A DNA stretch of 64,000 bases. Source: Levilactobacillus huananensis. Its GTDB lineage: Bacteria; Bacillota; Bacilli; Lactobacillales; Lactobacillaceae. The translations under genes were made by a program, and so were the position numbers. Below, piece by piece: positions 17,972-26,617 of the stretch; position 1 is the first letter of the stretch; each line of letters starts with the position of its first letter. The stretch lies in contig NZ_RHOC01000003.1 of the NCBI RefSeq assembly GCF_003946145.1, positions 62,001 through 126,000 of the forward strand, in the 5' to 3' direction. Under the pieces are notes generated by a model. That model worked only from the letters and a program-made list of their open reading frames with translations. It made no database searches and had not been told where the DNA came from.

Positions 17972-18139
17972 GTGAAATCTAGATCTAATGGACCAAATAT
18001 CGAAACAAGTGGAACGCTTTTTGCCGACCATTCTCTGGAAGAGTGGCCAAAGGTAAACGGACGATGGTATTATCATTTTCAAGATATGAAGATTGAAACT
18101 TCACATGATATAAAAAAGAAAGCTGAGGAAACAACATGA
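17972..18139 (+). other. Possible 55-residue reading frame coupled to the first BspA-like gene
   Basis: A frame open from about 17910 has a GTG at 17972 and runs to a TGA that overlaps the next gene's ATG (ATGA at 18136-18139). Its translation contains EEWPKVNGRWYYHFQDMKIE, which reads like real protein rather than noise, and ends in a Lys-rich segment. No good ribosome site fits the GTG; AGGGAGG at 17932-17938 precedes the frame but no standard start follows it. It may be a small coupled gene or the 3' remnant of a surface protein. Confidence 0.3.
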
Positions 18140-19965
18140 AAAAAATGCACGCGACTCTTTTATTCACCAGTCTTATTCTTGAAATTATCCAGCCTATTGC
18201 GGGATTAGTGGATCCGCAATCGCAAGTTGCCGTGAATGCTCAGGCGGTAACTAATCAGTCCAAAAAGATGGGTTCTGAGACCATGAGGACAGATATTGTT
18301 GCCGAAGGAGACTACGGTATTCACTGGTATCTGACAGCTACCGGTGAATTGCATTTGGGCACGGGGACTTTAAAGGATACGCCGATTCCACCAGTGTCCG
18401 GCGCAAATTCGAACGACGGACAATTATCGACCCAGATTGCGAAGGAACAGGGAATGACCAATCCAACACAGGCCGACCTACAAAAGGTGGGAGAAAAGGT
18501 CACCAAGGTCGTTTTGGATGGGCCGGTGGTAACTTCTAGTAACGCGGCCAATCTCTTTGCCCAGTTCGGCTGTGTGAGTGAGTATGTCAATCTTGATCAG
18601 TTAGATACTTCAGCTGCTACTACGATGAAGGGAATGTTCTTTTCGGATCAGGCTTATGTGGATTCAGAAGATGACAAAACCAAGTATGGTAACAATGTTC
18701 TAAAGTCATTGGACGTCTCTAAGTTCAATACCAGCAACGTGACAGATATGACGAACATGTTCTATCAGTTACGACAGGTCGCTAGTTATGACTTATCGAG
18801 TTTCAACACCGATAAAGTGACGAATGCTGGTTCGATGTTTTTCGGTAACTCGTCGTTGAAATCACTTGATATGTCGCACTTAACTTTCGCCAATTTGAGG
18901 ATCAGTTACTTCATGTTTAGTGGAAGTGCTATACAGAAGCTACGTTTGGATGCCTTTGCGCCACCAGCCAACTTCACCGGTTGGGAAATGTTTGGTGGAA
19001 ATTCAGCGCTACGGCAACTAACATTGGGACCTAAAGCTACCTTATCCGATTCGGCGTCCCTGACCGATGCTAATAAGATCGAGGACGAGACTTATCTCAA
19101 TAATTGGCAGGCTGTGGGTAATGGGAAAGTCCAGAACCCATTAGGTGATCGGTATGAGACAGGGAACGCCGTGATGCACCTGTATGCTGGCGAGGACAAG
19201 CCAAGTTCAGTCGAAACTTATGTTTGGGAGCCGGCTAAACGAGAAGTTGAACCTGCGCCAATAGAAGAGGGGCAACCGGTGACGGTGAAACATTTGGACG
19301 CTAAGGGGAAGCGGCTGGCGCCGGACCAGGTATTGACAGGAAATGTCGGTGAAGCCTATAAGGCAGAATGTCTCGCCCTCAATGGTTACAAAATGCATAA
19401 GGTTGCTGGGAAGGCCAATGGGGCCTTTACCACGAACCCAACCACGGTCACTTTCCACTATGTACCACGCCAAACAATCGGTGGTGAATTGGATGAGTCA
19501 GTGCCAGTGAATGGGATGGTTTACGCCAAGAGAACCATCAACCTGCACAGCAACAAGAATTTTACGGACAAAACCCCTAAGGCCAATTACCACAAGCAGA
19601 AGCGAGCTAACCGACCAATATTTTCAGTGACGGGTTATGCGACGAGTAAGCAGGGTTACAAGCGTTACCAGGTACGTGACGTGAACAAAAAATCTAAGAC
19701 AGCCGGTAAGACGGGTTACATCACGGCGAAATACGACTATGTTTCCTCGGCGTATTACCGTTTGAACCAGAACAAAGTGAAGGTTCTGGGAGCCAGGGGG
19801 ATTAATGGTTACAAGCAAAAGAACCTGAAGGATAAGATTCGACACTACAAGAAGGGACAAACGCTTAAGATTAAACGGATTATTAGCAACAACAAGATTA
19901 CTCGTTTCCAATTAACCAATGGCCAATATGTCACTGGAAATAAGAAGTTAGTTATCGCTGAATAG
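18136..19965 (+). CDS. BspA-like leucine-rich-repeat surface protein with MucBP and DUF5776 domains
   Basis: The product has 609 residues. A signal peptide (about 1-35) is followed by BspA/DUF285-type repeats (about 150-290, built around FNTSNVTDMTNMFY-like units), a MucBP-type domain (about 378-440, VTVKHLDAKGKRL to TVTFHYVP), and a basic DUF5776-type C-terminus (about 459-609) with KSKTAGKTGYITAKY. There is no LPXTG motif; the highly basic C-terminal region is a plausible wall-binding anchor. BspA repeats in other bacteria bind host matrix or other cells; the ligand here is unknown. It is paralogous along its full length to the next gene. It starts 4 bases before the stop of a small upstream frame. 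Confidence 0.88.
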   Translation: MKKMHATLLFTSLILEIIQPIAGLVDPQSQVAVNAQAVTNQSKKMGSETMRTDIVAEGDYGIHWYLTATGELHLGTGTLKDTPIPPVSGANSNDGQLSTQIAKEQGMTNPTQADLQKVGEKVTKVVLDGPVVTSSNAANLFAQFGCVSEYVNLDQLDTSAATTMKGMFFSDQAYVDSEDDKTKYGNNVLKSLDVSKFNTSNVTDMTNMFYQLRQVASYDLSSFNTDKVTNAGSMFFGNSSLKSLDMSHLTFANLRISYFMFSGSAIQKLRLDAFAPPANFTGWEMFGGNSALRQLTLGPKATLSDSASLTDANKIEDETYLNNWQAVGNGKVQNPLGDRYETGNAVMHLYAGEDKPSSVETYVWEPAKREVEPAPIEEGQPVTVKHLDAKGKRLAPDQVLTGNVGEAYKAECLALNGYKMHKVAGKANGAFTTNPTTVTFHYVPRQTIGGELDESVPVNGMVYAKRTINLHSNKNFTDKTPKANYHKQKRANRPIFSVTGYATSKQGYKRYQVRDVNKKSKTAGKTGYITAKYDYVSSAYYRLNQNKVKVLGARGINGYKQKNLKDKIRHYKKGQTLKIKRIISNNKITRFQLTNGQYVTGNKKLVIAE

Positions 19966-19973
19966 TTCCCACT

Positions 19974-20007
19974 AGCATCGCGAGCCATGGCGCTCACGAT
20001 GCTTTTT
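19974..20007 (+). terminator. Terminator after first BspA-like gene
   Basis: The long stem AGCATCG-c-GAGC pairs with GCTC-a-CGATGCT, followed by four T's. Confidence 0.85.
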
Positions 20008-20293
20008 ACATATGAGGTCTGTCAATAATGGGACGTTGGCTTGTGACCATTGCTGATTTCGTTTACTCTGTTGCACAAGTTCAGAGACAGCCTTTTAGAA
20101 TTTGAAATTAAGACGTCTCATTGCCACGAATCCCGCAATTTAAGGTTAAATCAGGTGATAGCAATCAAGTAATCTCAAGATGCGTGAGACAATAAAAATG
20201 TCAAAATGGAAACTTTTTTAAAAATGTGTGCAAGAAAATGCTGGTGAAAAATCATTGGCAGTGTTATTATATTTAGCATAAAAGTAAGCGATT

Positions 20294-20307
20294 CCAAAGC
20301 GCTTAAA
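20294..20307. promoter_or_regulatory. cre-like site upstream of second BspA-like gene
   Basis: CCAAAGCGCTTAAA matches 11 of 14 positions of the CcpA element consensus (TGWAARCGYTWNCW), including the AAAGCGCTT core. It lies 26 bases before the start codon. Confidence 0.4.
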
Positions 20308-20332
20308 TTTTTTGAAAGTTGAGGAAATCACT

Positions 20333-22150
20333 ATGAAGAGATGGCAAGCAACAATTTTACTCACGGCGCTCACCTTAGGGGTGACACAGCCATTAGCCAC
20401 GTTGGCTGCGCCAAGCTTGCGGACAACTGTGGCGGCACAGGCAGCCACGACATCTGATACGACTAAGGCAGATATTGCCGTGGAAGGGGACTATGGGGTT
20501 CATTGGTATCTGACGACATCTGGCGAGCTTCATTTGGAAGCCGGAACATTGGCGGAACCGTCAAGCTCTGAAATCGCAGGTAATAATGGACAATTGGTCA
20601 CACAGATTGCGATTAAAGAAGGAAATGCGAATCCGAGCGCGACAGACTTGAACAAGGTTGGCGAGCAAGTAACCAAGGTTGTCTTAGATGGACCGGTAGC
20701 CACTTCGTCAAATGCAACTAACCTTTTTTCCCAACTTGGCTTTGTCAGCGAGTATGTCAATCTTGATCGGTTAGATACGTCGGCGGCGACAACCATGAAA
20801 GGCATGTTTTATTCGGAGCAATCTTACGTCGGTGCAACAGGTGGTCAGACAGGAAACAACGTCTTGCAGTCACTGGATATCTCTCATTTTGACACGAGCC
20901 AGGTGACCGACATGAGGTTCATGTTCTATCAGCTCAGAAAAGTTTCTAATCTAGACTTCTCACACTTTAATACGGATAGTGTCACCGACACCACTTCGAT
21001 GTTTTTTAATGATGCTTCGTTACAGGAATTAGATATGTCTAAACTCACTTTTGCTAGTCTTAAGAATGCTTCATATATGTTTAATGGCAGTGGGTTACAA
21101 ATTCTGCGACTTGATTCATTCGCGCCACCAACTACATTTAGCGGTTGGGCGATGTTTGCTGGGAAATCAACTATTTGGCAGTTGACCCTAGGACCCAAGA
21201 CGATTTTCACTGGCGACGCATCGCTTAACAATCCGAACACCATGAATGATGATAATTTCCTTCAAAACTGGGAGGCTGTTGGTAAGGGGACGGTTCAGAA
21301 CCCATTGGGTGAACGCTATGCCAAGGGAACTGATGTTACGGCTCTTTACAAGGGAGCCCACAATCCGACAGCCGTGGAAACTTACGTCTGGGAACCTAAA
21401 GAGCGCATCATTGAACCGGTGACACCACCGGTAAATCCGCCGGTCACGCAAGGACAACCGGTCACTGTGAAATATGTGGATGCTAAAGGTAAGAAACTTG
21501 CTGATGACCAGGTCTTAACCGGAATCATTGGAGCGACCTACACGGCTAAACGACTAGCAATCACCGGCTACAAGTTGAGTACGGTGACTGGGGATGAGAA
21601 TGGCACCTTTGGAAGCTCACCAACAACGGTCATTTTCCACTACGGCGCCGATCTTTCAACTGGTGGATCCGGGGCAACCGCTGTGCCGAACAATGGGATG
21701 ATCTACGCTAAGAAGACTCTCAATCTTTATAGCAACAAGAACTTCTCCAAGAAAGCCAAGAAGGTCACTTACCGTAAACAGAAACGGGCCAATCGGCCAG
21801 TATTTGTGGTGACTGGGAACGCAAAATCCAAGCAGGGTTATCGTCGCTACAAGGTTCGCGATGTCAATCACCATTCTAAGACAGCTGGTAAGACGGGGTA
21901 CATCACAGCCAAGAGTGCCTACGTTTCGTCAGTCTACTATGCCAAGAAGCAGAATAAAGTGAAGGTCCTGAATGCCAAAGGGGTTAATGCATATAAGCAG
22001 AAATCTTTAAAGAACAAGGGTCGTCATTACAAGAAAGGGCAGACACTGAAGGTTAAGAAGATCGTTAGTTACAAGAAAATGACGCGATTCCAATTGACCA
22101 ACGGCAAGTACGTCACAGCCAATAAAAAATTCGTGATCGCTCAGAATTAA
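20333..22150 (+). CDS. BspA-like surface protein with MucBP and DUF5776 domains, paralogue
   Basis: The product has 605 residues from ATG 20333 behind TTGAGGA. It has the same architecture as its upstream neighbour: signal peptide, an N-terminal segment with AVEGDYGVHWYLTTSGELHL, BspA-type repeats (about 140-285), a Pro-rich linker (PVTPPVNPPV), a MucBP-type domain (about 373-435), and a basic DUF5776-type end (about 453-605). The linker and repeats have diverged more than the ends. The tandem pair points to an old gene duplication. A cre-like sequence just upstream suggests carbon-source control. There is no LPXTG motif. Confidence 0.88.
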   Translation: MKRWQATILLTALTLGVTQPLATLAAPSLRTTVAAQAATTSDTTKADIAVEGDYGVHWYLTTSGELHLEAGTLAEPSSSEIAGNNGQLVTQIAIKEGNANPSATDLNKVGEQVTKVVLDGPVATSSNATNLFSQLGFVSEYVNLDRLDTSAATTMKGMFYSEQSYVGATGGQTGNNVLQSLDISHFDTSQVTDMRFMFYQLRKVSNLDFSHFNTDSVTDTTSMFFNDASLQELDMSKLTFASLKNASYMFNGSGLQILRLDSFAPPTTFSGWAMFAGKSTIWQLTLGPKTIFTGDASLNNPNTMNDDNFLQNWEAVGKGTVQNPLGERYAKGTDVTALYKGAHNPTAVETYVWEPKERIIEPVTPPVNPPVTQGQPVTVKYVDAKGKKLADDQVLTGIIGATYTAKRLAITGYKLSTVTGDENGTFGSSPTTVIFHYGADLSTGGSGATAVPNNGMIYAKKTLNLYSNKNFSKKAKKVTYRKQKRANRPVFVVTGNAKSKQGYRRYKVRDVNHHSKTAGKTGYITAKSAYVSSVYYAKKQNKVKVLNAKGVNAYKQKSLKNKGRHYKKGQTLKVKKIVSYKKMTRFQLTNGKYVTANKKFVIAQN

Positions 22151-22176
22151 TCATCTTAGGTCAGCAAGCTGACAAA

Positions 22177-22218
22177 CGTCTTCAGAATTGTAGGGTTAAC
22201 AATTCTGAAGGCGTTTTT
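22177..22218 (+). terminator. Terminator after second BspA-like gene
   Basis: CGTCTTCAGAATTGT pairs with ACAATTCTGAAGGCG, followed by five T's. Confidence 0.92.
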
Positions 22219-22318
22219 GCTGTTACGGGTTGAATGTAGAGACGGTCGAACGATTCTAGATACAATAGTGTGACACATACCAAGGAGTTAAGTAATTAAC
22301 AACTGAAAGTGAGACAAG

Positions 22319-22356
22319 TAAAAGGGATTGCAAATTTACACGATTTTGCAATCCCT
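22319..22356 (-). terminator. Terminator of the LURP-one-like gene
   Basis: On the minus strand AGGGATTGCAAA pairs with TTTGCAATCCCT, followed by TTTT. Confidence 0.85.
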
Positions 22357-22363
22357 AGTTAAG

Positions 22364-22918
22364 TTATTTTTTTCGAGACAACGTGAAAGGGACAACGCCT
22401 GATTGTAGGCGTTTGGGTCCCCAAGTCTTCTTAGGAAAAAGAGCACCTTGTTGGTGTTTGGCCCACCGATCAAGGATAGCTGCCAGGCAGATGATAAGAG
22501 GTTCATTATCTGTCTGGTCGACGACAAGTGCCACGGTTTCTCCACCAGAACTGGCCACTGTCGTAATCGTGGCGATACGATCGCGACCATGGAAAATGCG
22601 AAAGTGACCGCTGTTGAGATTACCCATAATGACCCAGTTGAGGCCACGAACGAAGAGGACTTCACGGATCACGCCGAAAGTTTTGCTGACCCGGCCAACC
22701 GTTTGCCGGTGATAGATCAGACGAAACTTTGGCAACAGGCCGAGTGATTCTTGCTTAACCTCGGCCTCCAGGGCCCCTGCAATCGTGTAGACGGACAGGA
22801 CATCGGCGCGCAGTCCCCATTTACCGACTAACAGGTAACAAGACTGGTTCTGATCGTCACGAATGACTGATGTGGCCTTAGCCGACAACGCCGCCTCATT
22901 TAGATAGAGTGTTCGCAA
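22364..22918 (-). CDS. LURP-one/tubby-like (YxjI-type) protein
   Basis: The product has 184 residues from a TTG start at 22918, chosen because AAAGGAGG lies 7 bases upstream; a longer frame to 22954 would cover that site. The pattern of beta strands with FRIFHGRDRIATITTVASS and ETVALVVDQTDNEPLIICLAAILDR resembles the bacterial LURP-one-related family, a tubby-like barrel with unknown function. It is a single gene on the minus strand with its own terminator, divergent from ung. No signal peptide is seen. Confidence 0.7.
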   Translation of the reverse strand: MRTLYLNEAALSAKATSVIRDDQNQSCYLLVGKWGLRADVLSVYTIAGALEAEVKQESLGLLPKFRLIYHRQTVGRVSKTFGVIREVLFVRGLNWVIMGNLNSGHFRIFHGRDRIATITTVASSGGETVALVVDQTDNEPLIICLAAILDRWAKHQQGALFPKKTWGPKRLQSGVVPFTLSRKK

Positions 22919-23033
22919 AGAGACCCCTCCTTTCTCCAGATTTCCTAGCCCCATTCTACCATGTTTTGTGGTTCTGGTTGGACAATATCATTTGTGAGGG
23001 TCTTATGCTAAAATAAACCTTGAGGTGTTGGGA

Positions 23034-23762
23034 ATGAAACCGTTTATTCATAATGATTGGTGGCCGGTGCTGGAACCCGAATTTGAGCAGGCGTATTATC
23101 AGCAATTGCGTCAGTTTTTAGTCGAAGAATACCAGCATCATGAGATCTATCCGGACATGTATCATATCTTTACTGCGTTTGAGTGGACGCCATTTAGTCA
23201 GGTCAAGGTGGTTATCCTGGGACAAGATCCTTACCATAACCCAGGCCAGGCGCATGGCTGTAGCTTCTCGGTTCTGCCAGGCACGCCGATTCCACCGTCG
23301 CTCAAAAATATTTATAAAGAACTTCAGAGTGATCTCGGGATTGCCCCAGTCAATCATGGCTATTTGGAGAAATGGGCGAAGCAAGGGGTTCTGTTATTGA
23401 ATTCTGTGCTGACTGTTCGTTATGGCCAAGCCTTTTCACACAAGGGTCATGGCTGGGAACGCCTGACAGACGTCGCAATTGCCAAGTTGTCGGCGCGTAA
23501 GGAACCCGTGGTCTTTATTTTATGGGGCAATGCGGCACGGTCCAAGATTAAGCTGATTGATACCAAGACCAACATCGTCTTACAATCACCACACCCGAGT
23601 CCCTTATCGGCCAACCGGGGGTTCTTCGGTTCCAAACCGTTCTCAAAAACCAACATCGCTTTACAGTCCTTGGGGGAGGCTCCCATTGATTGGCAATTAC
23701 CTGCAGAGGTAGTGGTTGAGGACCCTAAGGGGTCAACCAACCAGACGTCGCAACAGAACTGA
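23034..23762 (+). CDS. ung: Uracil-DNA glycosylase (family 1)
   Basis: The product has 242 residues from ATG 23034, eight bases after GAGG. It removes uracil from DNA to start base-excision repair. The water-activating motif GQDPYH (63-68, Asp65) and the HPSPLS motif (His187) are intact, so it should be active. The tail beyond about residue 225 is an uncharged, Thr/Gln-rich extension. It precedes pta by 32 bases, an order common in lactobacilli, so the two are probably co-transcribed. Confidence 0.97.
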   Translation: MKPFIHNDWWPVLEPEFEQAYYQQLRQFLVEEYQHHEIYPDMYHIFTAFEWTPFSQVKVVILGQDPYHNPGQAHGCSFSVLPGTPIPPSLKNIYKELQSDLGIAPVNHGYLEKWAKQGVLLLNSVLTVRYGQAFSHKGHGWERLTDVAIAKLSARKEPVVFILWGNAARSKIKLIDTKTNIVLQSPHPSPLSANRGFFGSKPFSKTNIALQSLGEAPIDWQLPAEVVVEDPKGSTNQTSQQN

Positions 23763-23794
23763 ATCGTGGGATTATTTTATGGAGGTCTTCAACT

Positions 23795-24772
23795 ATGGAA
23801 CTTTTTGATAGTCTTAAGCAAAAGATTAATGGACAAAATAAAACGATTGTTTTTCCCGAGGGTGCCGATGTACGGGTTCTTGGAGCAGCTAGTCGTCTCG
23901 CAGCAGATGGCTTGATTACGGCAATTGTACTTGGGGATAAGATTGATATTCAGGCGACAGCTACGAATCACGCGATCGATTTAACCCCGTTGACGATTCT
24001 CGACCCTGCTGACATGTCGACAGCTGATTATGAGGCCATGCTTGACGCCTTGGTCGAACGTCGTAAGGGCAAGAACACTGTGGAACAAGCAGAAAAGATG
24101 TTGACCGATCCCAATTACATTGGAACCATGATGGTCTACATGGGGCAAGCTGACGGGATGGTTTCTGGCGCAGTACATCCAACTGGGGACACTGTTCGGC
24201 CAGCCTTACAGATCATTAAGACCAAGCCAGGTGTCCGTCGTATCAGTGGCGCCTTTATCATGCAAAAGGGTAACGAGCGCTACGTGTTTGCCGACTGTGC
24301 CATTAATATTGAATTAGACGCTGCCGGAATGGCTGAAGTGGCTGTCGAAAGTGCTCACACTGCCAAGGTCTTCGATATCGATCCTAAGGTTGCTTTGTTG
24401 AGCTTCTCAACTAAGGGTTCTGCCAAGGGTGACATGGTTACTAAAGTCCAGGAAGCCACAGAGCTGGCTCACGAAGCCGCGCCAGATTTAGCTGTCGATG
24501 GCGAGTTACAGTTCGATGCTGCCTTTATCGCGAGTGTCGCTGCTCAAAAAGCCCCAGACTCCAAGGTTGCCGGGCACGCCAATGTCTTTGTTTTCCCTGA
24601 ATTACAGTCTGGGAATATTGGCTATAAGATTGCGCAGCGTTTCGGCGGTTTCGAAGCTATTGGGCCTATCCTGCAAGGCTTGAACAAGCCGGTTTCAGAC
24701 CTTTCACGGGGCTGTAACGAAGAGGACGTTTACAAGGTCGCCATTATTACGGCCGCTCAGTCCTTAGCATAA
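23795..24772 (+). CDS. pta: Phosphate acetyltransferase
   Basis: The product has 325 residues behind TGGAGG. It interconverts acetyl-CoA and acetyl phosphate. Family motifs include IVFPEGADVRVLGAA at the N-terminus, MVSGAVHPTGDTVRPALQII near 125 and the C-terminal NIGYKIAQRFGGFEAIGPI. It is the short, single-domain Pta of Firmicutes. In lactobacilli it links pyruvate and phosphoketolase metabolism to acetate or ethanol. It lies directly after ung and ends at a terminator. Confidence 0.97.
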   Translation: MELFDSLKQKINGQNKTIVFPEGADVRVLGAASRLAADGLITAIVLGDKIDIQATATNHAIDLTPLTILDPADMSTADYEAMLDALVERRKGKNTVEQAEKMLTDPNYIGTMMVYMGQADGMVSGAVHPTGDTVRPALQIIKTKPGVRRISGAFIMQKGNERYVFADCAINIELDAAGMAEVAVESAHTAKVFDIDPKVALLSFSTKGSAKGDMVTKVQEATELAHEAAPDLAVDGELQFDAAFIASVAAQKAPDSKVAGHANVFVFPELQSGNIGYKIAQRFGGFEAIGPILQGLNKPVSDLSRGCNEEDVYKVAIITAAQSLA

Positions 24773-24802
24773 AAGTCTAAAATTGAAATCGAACAAAGAG
24801 TG

Positions 24803-24839
24803 CCCGGATTGCTATTTATTAGCAGTCCGGGTATTATTT
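24803..24839 (+). terminator. Terminator after pta
   Basis: CCCGGATTGCT pairs with AGCAGTCCGGG, followed by a T-rich tail (TATTATTT). Confidence 0.75.
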
Positions 24840-24915
24840 ATAGCGATGAGTTTTAGTGATCAGCGACTGTTATGGCAGTTGCTGATGAGATTTTTTAGAT
24901 AAAGGGGAACGAACA

Positions 24916-25392
24916 ATGTTTACTGTCACGGTTAAGAGTCCCGAAGCCACAATGGCACTAGGAAAGCAGTTAGCGCCAGAACTTCGGCCGCGGGACGTGA
25001 TTTTATTAGATGGCGATCTCGGTGCCGGTAAAACGACCTTTACCAAGGGATTAGCTGCCGGGTTGGGGATTACACGTAACGTGAAGAGCCCAACGTTTAC
25101 CATTATCCGTGAATATCAGGGTGGGCGAATTCCGCTCTATCACATGGACGTCTATCGCCTAGAGGATGGCAGTGGGGATGAGTTGGGCCTCGACGAATAC
25201 TTCAATGGTGATGGTGTCAACGTGGTGGAATGGTCTAAATTCATTGCCGATGAGTTGCCAGAAAATTACCTGCGAATCGTCTTCAAGCGAGACGATGACG
25301 CCGGTGAGAACCAACGAACACTGAGTTTCGATCCGCGAGGAGAGCACTTTACTCAGTTGGTCGAACAATTGGCAGGTGCTGACCATGAGTGA
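24916..25392 (+). CDS. tsaE: tRNA threonylcarbamoyladenosine biosynthesis ATPase TsaE
   Basis: The product has 158 residues, with AAAGGGG upstream. The P-loop GDLGAGKTT (33-41) and the FTIIREY...YHMDVYRL segment mark the TsaE family. With TsaB and TsaD it makes the t6A modification at position 37 of ANN-decoding tRNAs. Its stop overlaps the start of an acetyltransferase gene by 8 bases, so the two are translationally linked. In other Firmicutes tsaE neighbours tsaB-rimI-tsaD; only a GNAT gene is present here. Confidence 0.95.
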   Translation: MFTVTVKSPEATMALGKQLAPELRPRDVILLDGDLGAGKTTFTKGLAAGLGITRNVKSPTFTIIREYQGGRIPLYHMDVYRLEDGSGDELGLDEYFNGDGVNVVEWSKFIADELPENYLRIVFKRDDDAGENQRTLSFDPRGEHFTQLVEQLAGADHE

Positions 25393-25918
25393 GGATGTTC
25401 TGATTCGCATGCCCAATGCTGAGGATGCGGCTAATCTGTTGGTGTTATTAGGCCGGTTGCAGCAAGAGAGTGACACGTTTAGCCTGGCTGATGCCGACGA
25501 TCCAATCAGTGCCGCTCAGGAGGCAGACCAACTGGAACAGATCAAGAACAGTCCCCGACACCTGCTGCTGGTTGCCAGTCTTGGTGACCAACTGTTGGGC
25601 GTCCTGTCGGTTTCACCGACACCCCAAGGTAATGTGGGTGAACTGGGGATTGCTGTTGAGAAGGCTTATTGGCACCTCGGTATTGGTACAGCATTGGTTG
25701 ATGAGGCCTTATATTGGGCAGAGACCGCAAGTGCTTTACAAGGCATTGGACTTATCGTTCAGACGCGTAATGTGCCGGCTATGAAGCTTTACGAGAAAAT
25801 GGGTTTCACCAAGACGGCAACGCCCCCCACGACGGTTACCGATGATGATGGTGAATGTGTTGAAGCCATTGAAATGGTGTATCGTTTAGGGATGGCCTCG
25901 GAGAACAAAGCGGAATGA
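25385..25918 (+). CDS. GNAT-family N-acetyltransferase
   Basis: The product has 177 residues from ATG 25385, overlapping tsaE by 8 bases. A GNAT fold is shown by GELGIAVEKAYWHLGIGTALVDEA (near 90-110) with an acetyl-CoA-binding WHLGIGTAL variant of the Q/RxxGxG/A loop, and by NVPAMKLYEKMGF near 140. The acceptor substrate cannot be told from sequence. It is not clearly RimI, though the coupling to tsaE makes a translation-related role possible. Confidence 0.88.
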   Translation: MSEDVLIRMPNAEDAANLLVLLGRLQQESDTFSLADADDPISAAQEADQLEQIKNSPRHLLLVASLGDQLLGVLSVSPTPQGNVGELGIAVEKAYWHLGIGTALVDEALYWAETASALQGIGLIVQTRNVPAMKLYEKMGFTKTATPPTTVTDDDGECVEAIEMVYRLGMASENKAE

Positions 25919-25926
25919 CTGAAATG

Positions 25927-25979
25927 AAAAATCGGTAAGCTCCACTTGGCACATGCTAAGTGAAACTTACCGATTTTTA
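25927..25979. terminator. Bidirectional terminator, GNAT gene and exonuclease gene
   Basis: AAAAATCGGTAAG and CTTACCGATTTTT form a 13-bp stem with A's before and T's after, serving both convergent transcripts. Confidence 0.88.
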
Positions 25980-26063
25980 TTGTCGTTGATTATTAAATTG
26001 TTGTAAAATACGACTTCCGCAAGCGTAGTCTTCGACAGCCACAGGTAGTCATCTCACAGCAGA

Positions 26064-26600
26064 CTAAGCATTCACGGTTACAAACCTCTTCAAAGGTTGC
26101 GTGCCGAAGTGATTGGCTTCGTACAACAGAATGTTCGCACAGGCCAGACTATCATCGAGCGCATTGTGATGGTGGTGCAAGTCGATATCCAGTTCATCAC
26201 AAACTGTGTTTAATTTGTGATTAGGGAACTCGGGGAAGAACTGACGACTGGTTTTGACGGTATCCAGGGTCAGGTATCGTGCTGTTGGCAGATTGTAGTG
26301 TTCCAATGTGCTCCGCAACACCCCATTATCGAATGGCGCGTTGTGGGCAATGACTAAGCGGTCCCGTTGGAACAGGGGCGAGATGTGTTCCCAAACTTCT
26401 GGAAATGCCGGGGCATTCGCCACGTCGCGTTCATGAATCCCATGAATCTGGACGTTGCGCCAGAAGAAATCCGTGTCGGGTTTGATCAAGGTATAAAATT
26501 CATCGACAACCTGACTGTTACGGACGATAGTCAGGGCGAGAGAACAGGCACTATAGCGTTTACCGCTGGCGGTTTCGAAATCCATTGCGACAAAGTTCAA
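26064..26600 (-). CDS. DnaQ-like 3'-5' exonuclease
   Basis: The product has 178 residues from a TTG start at 26600; GAAAGGAAG lies 8 bases upstream. DEDD-family motifs are clear: VAMDFETAS (Exo I), IAHNAPFDNGVLRS (Exo II) and HHHHNALDDSLACANIL (Exo III, His of the DEDDh type). It resembles the epsilon-type proofreading domain but is encoded alone. It lies 17 bases downstream of exoA on the same strand, so the two nucleases form a small repair operon. A role in DNA repair or RNA trimming is inferred. Confidence 0.93.
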   Translation of the reverse strand: MNFVAMDFETASGKRYSACSLALTIVRNSQVVDEFYTLIKPDTDFFWRNVQIHGIHERDVANAPAFPEVWEHISPLFQRDRLVIAHNAPFDNGVLRSTLEHYNLPTARYLTLDTVKTSRQFFPEFPNHKLNTVCDELDIDLHHHHNALDDSLACANILLYEANHFGTQPLKRFVTVNA

Positions 26601-26617
26601 GTGGACATCTTCCTTTC

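Larger units (their letters stand above)
19966..20332 (+). other. Intergenic region between BspA paralogues
   Basis: Apart from the terminator at 19974-20007 and a cre-like element near the end, I see no gene in these 367 bases. They are AT-rich, with short runs of A and T, and carry the promoter region of the second paralogue. Confidence 0.6.

Noticed and set aside
22383-22747. Plus-strand frames over the LURP-one-like gene
   Set aside because: The minus-strand gene has a ribosome site, a terminator and a family pattern; the plus frames have none.
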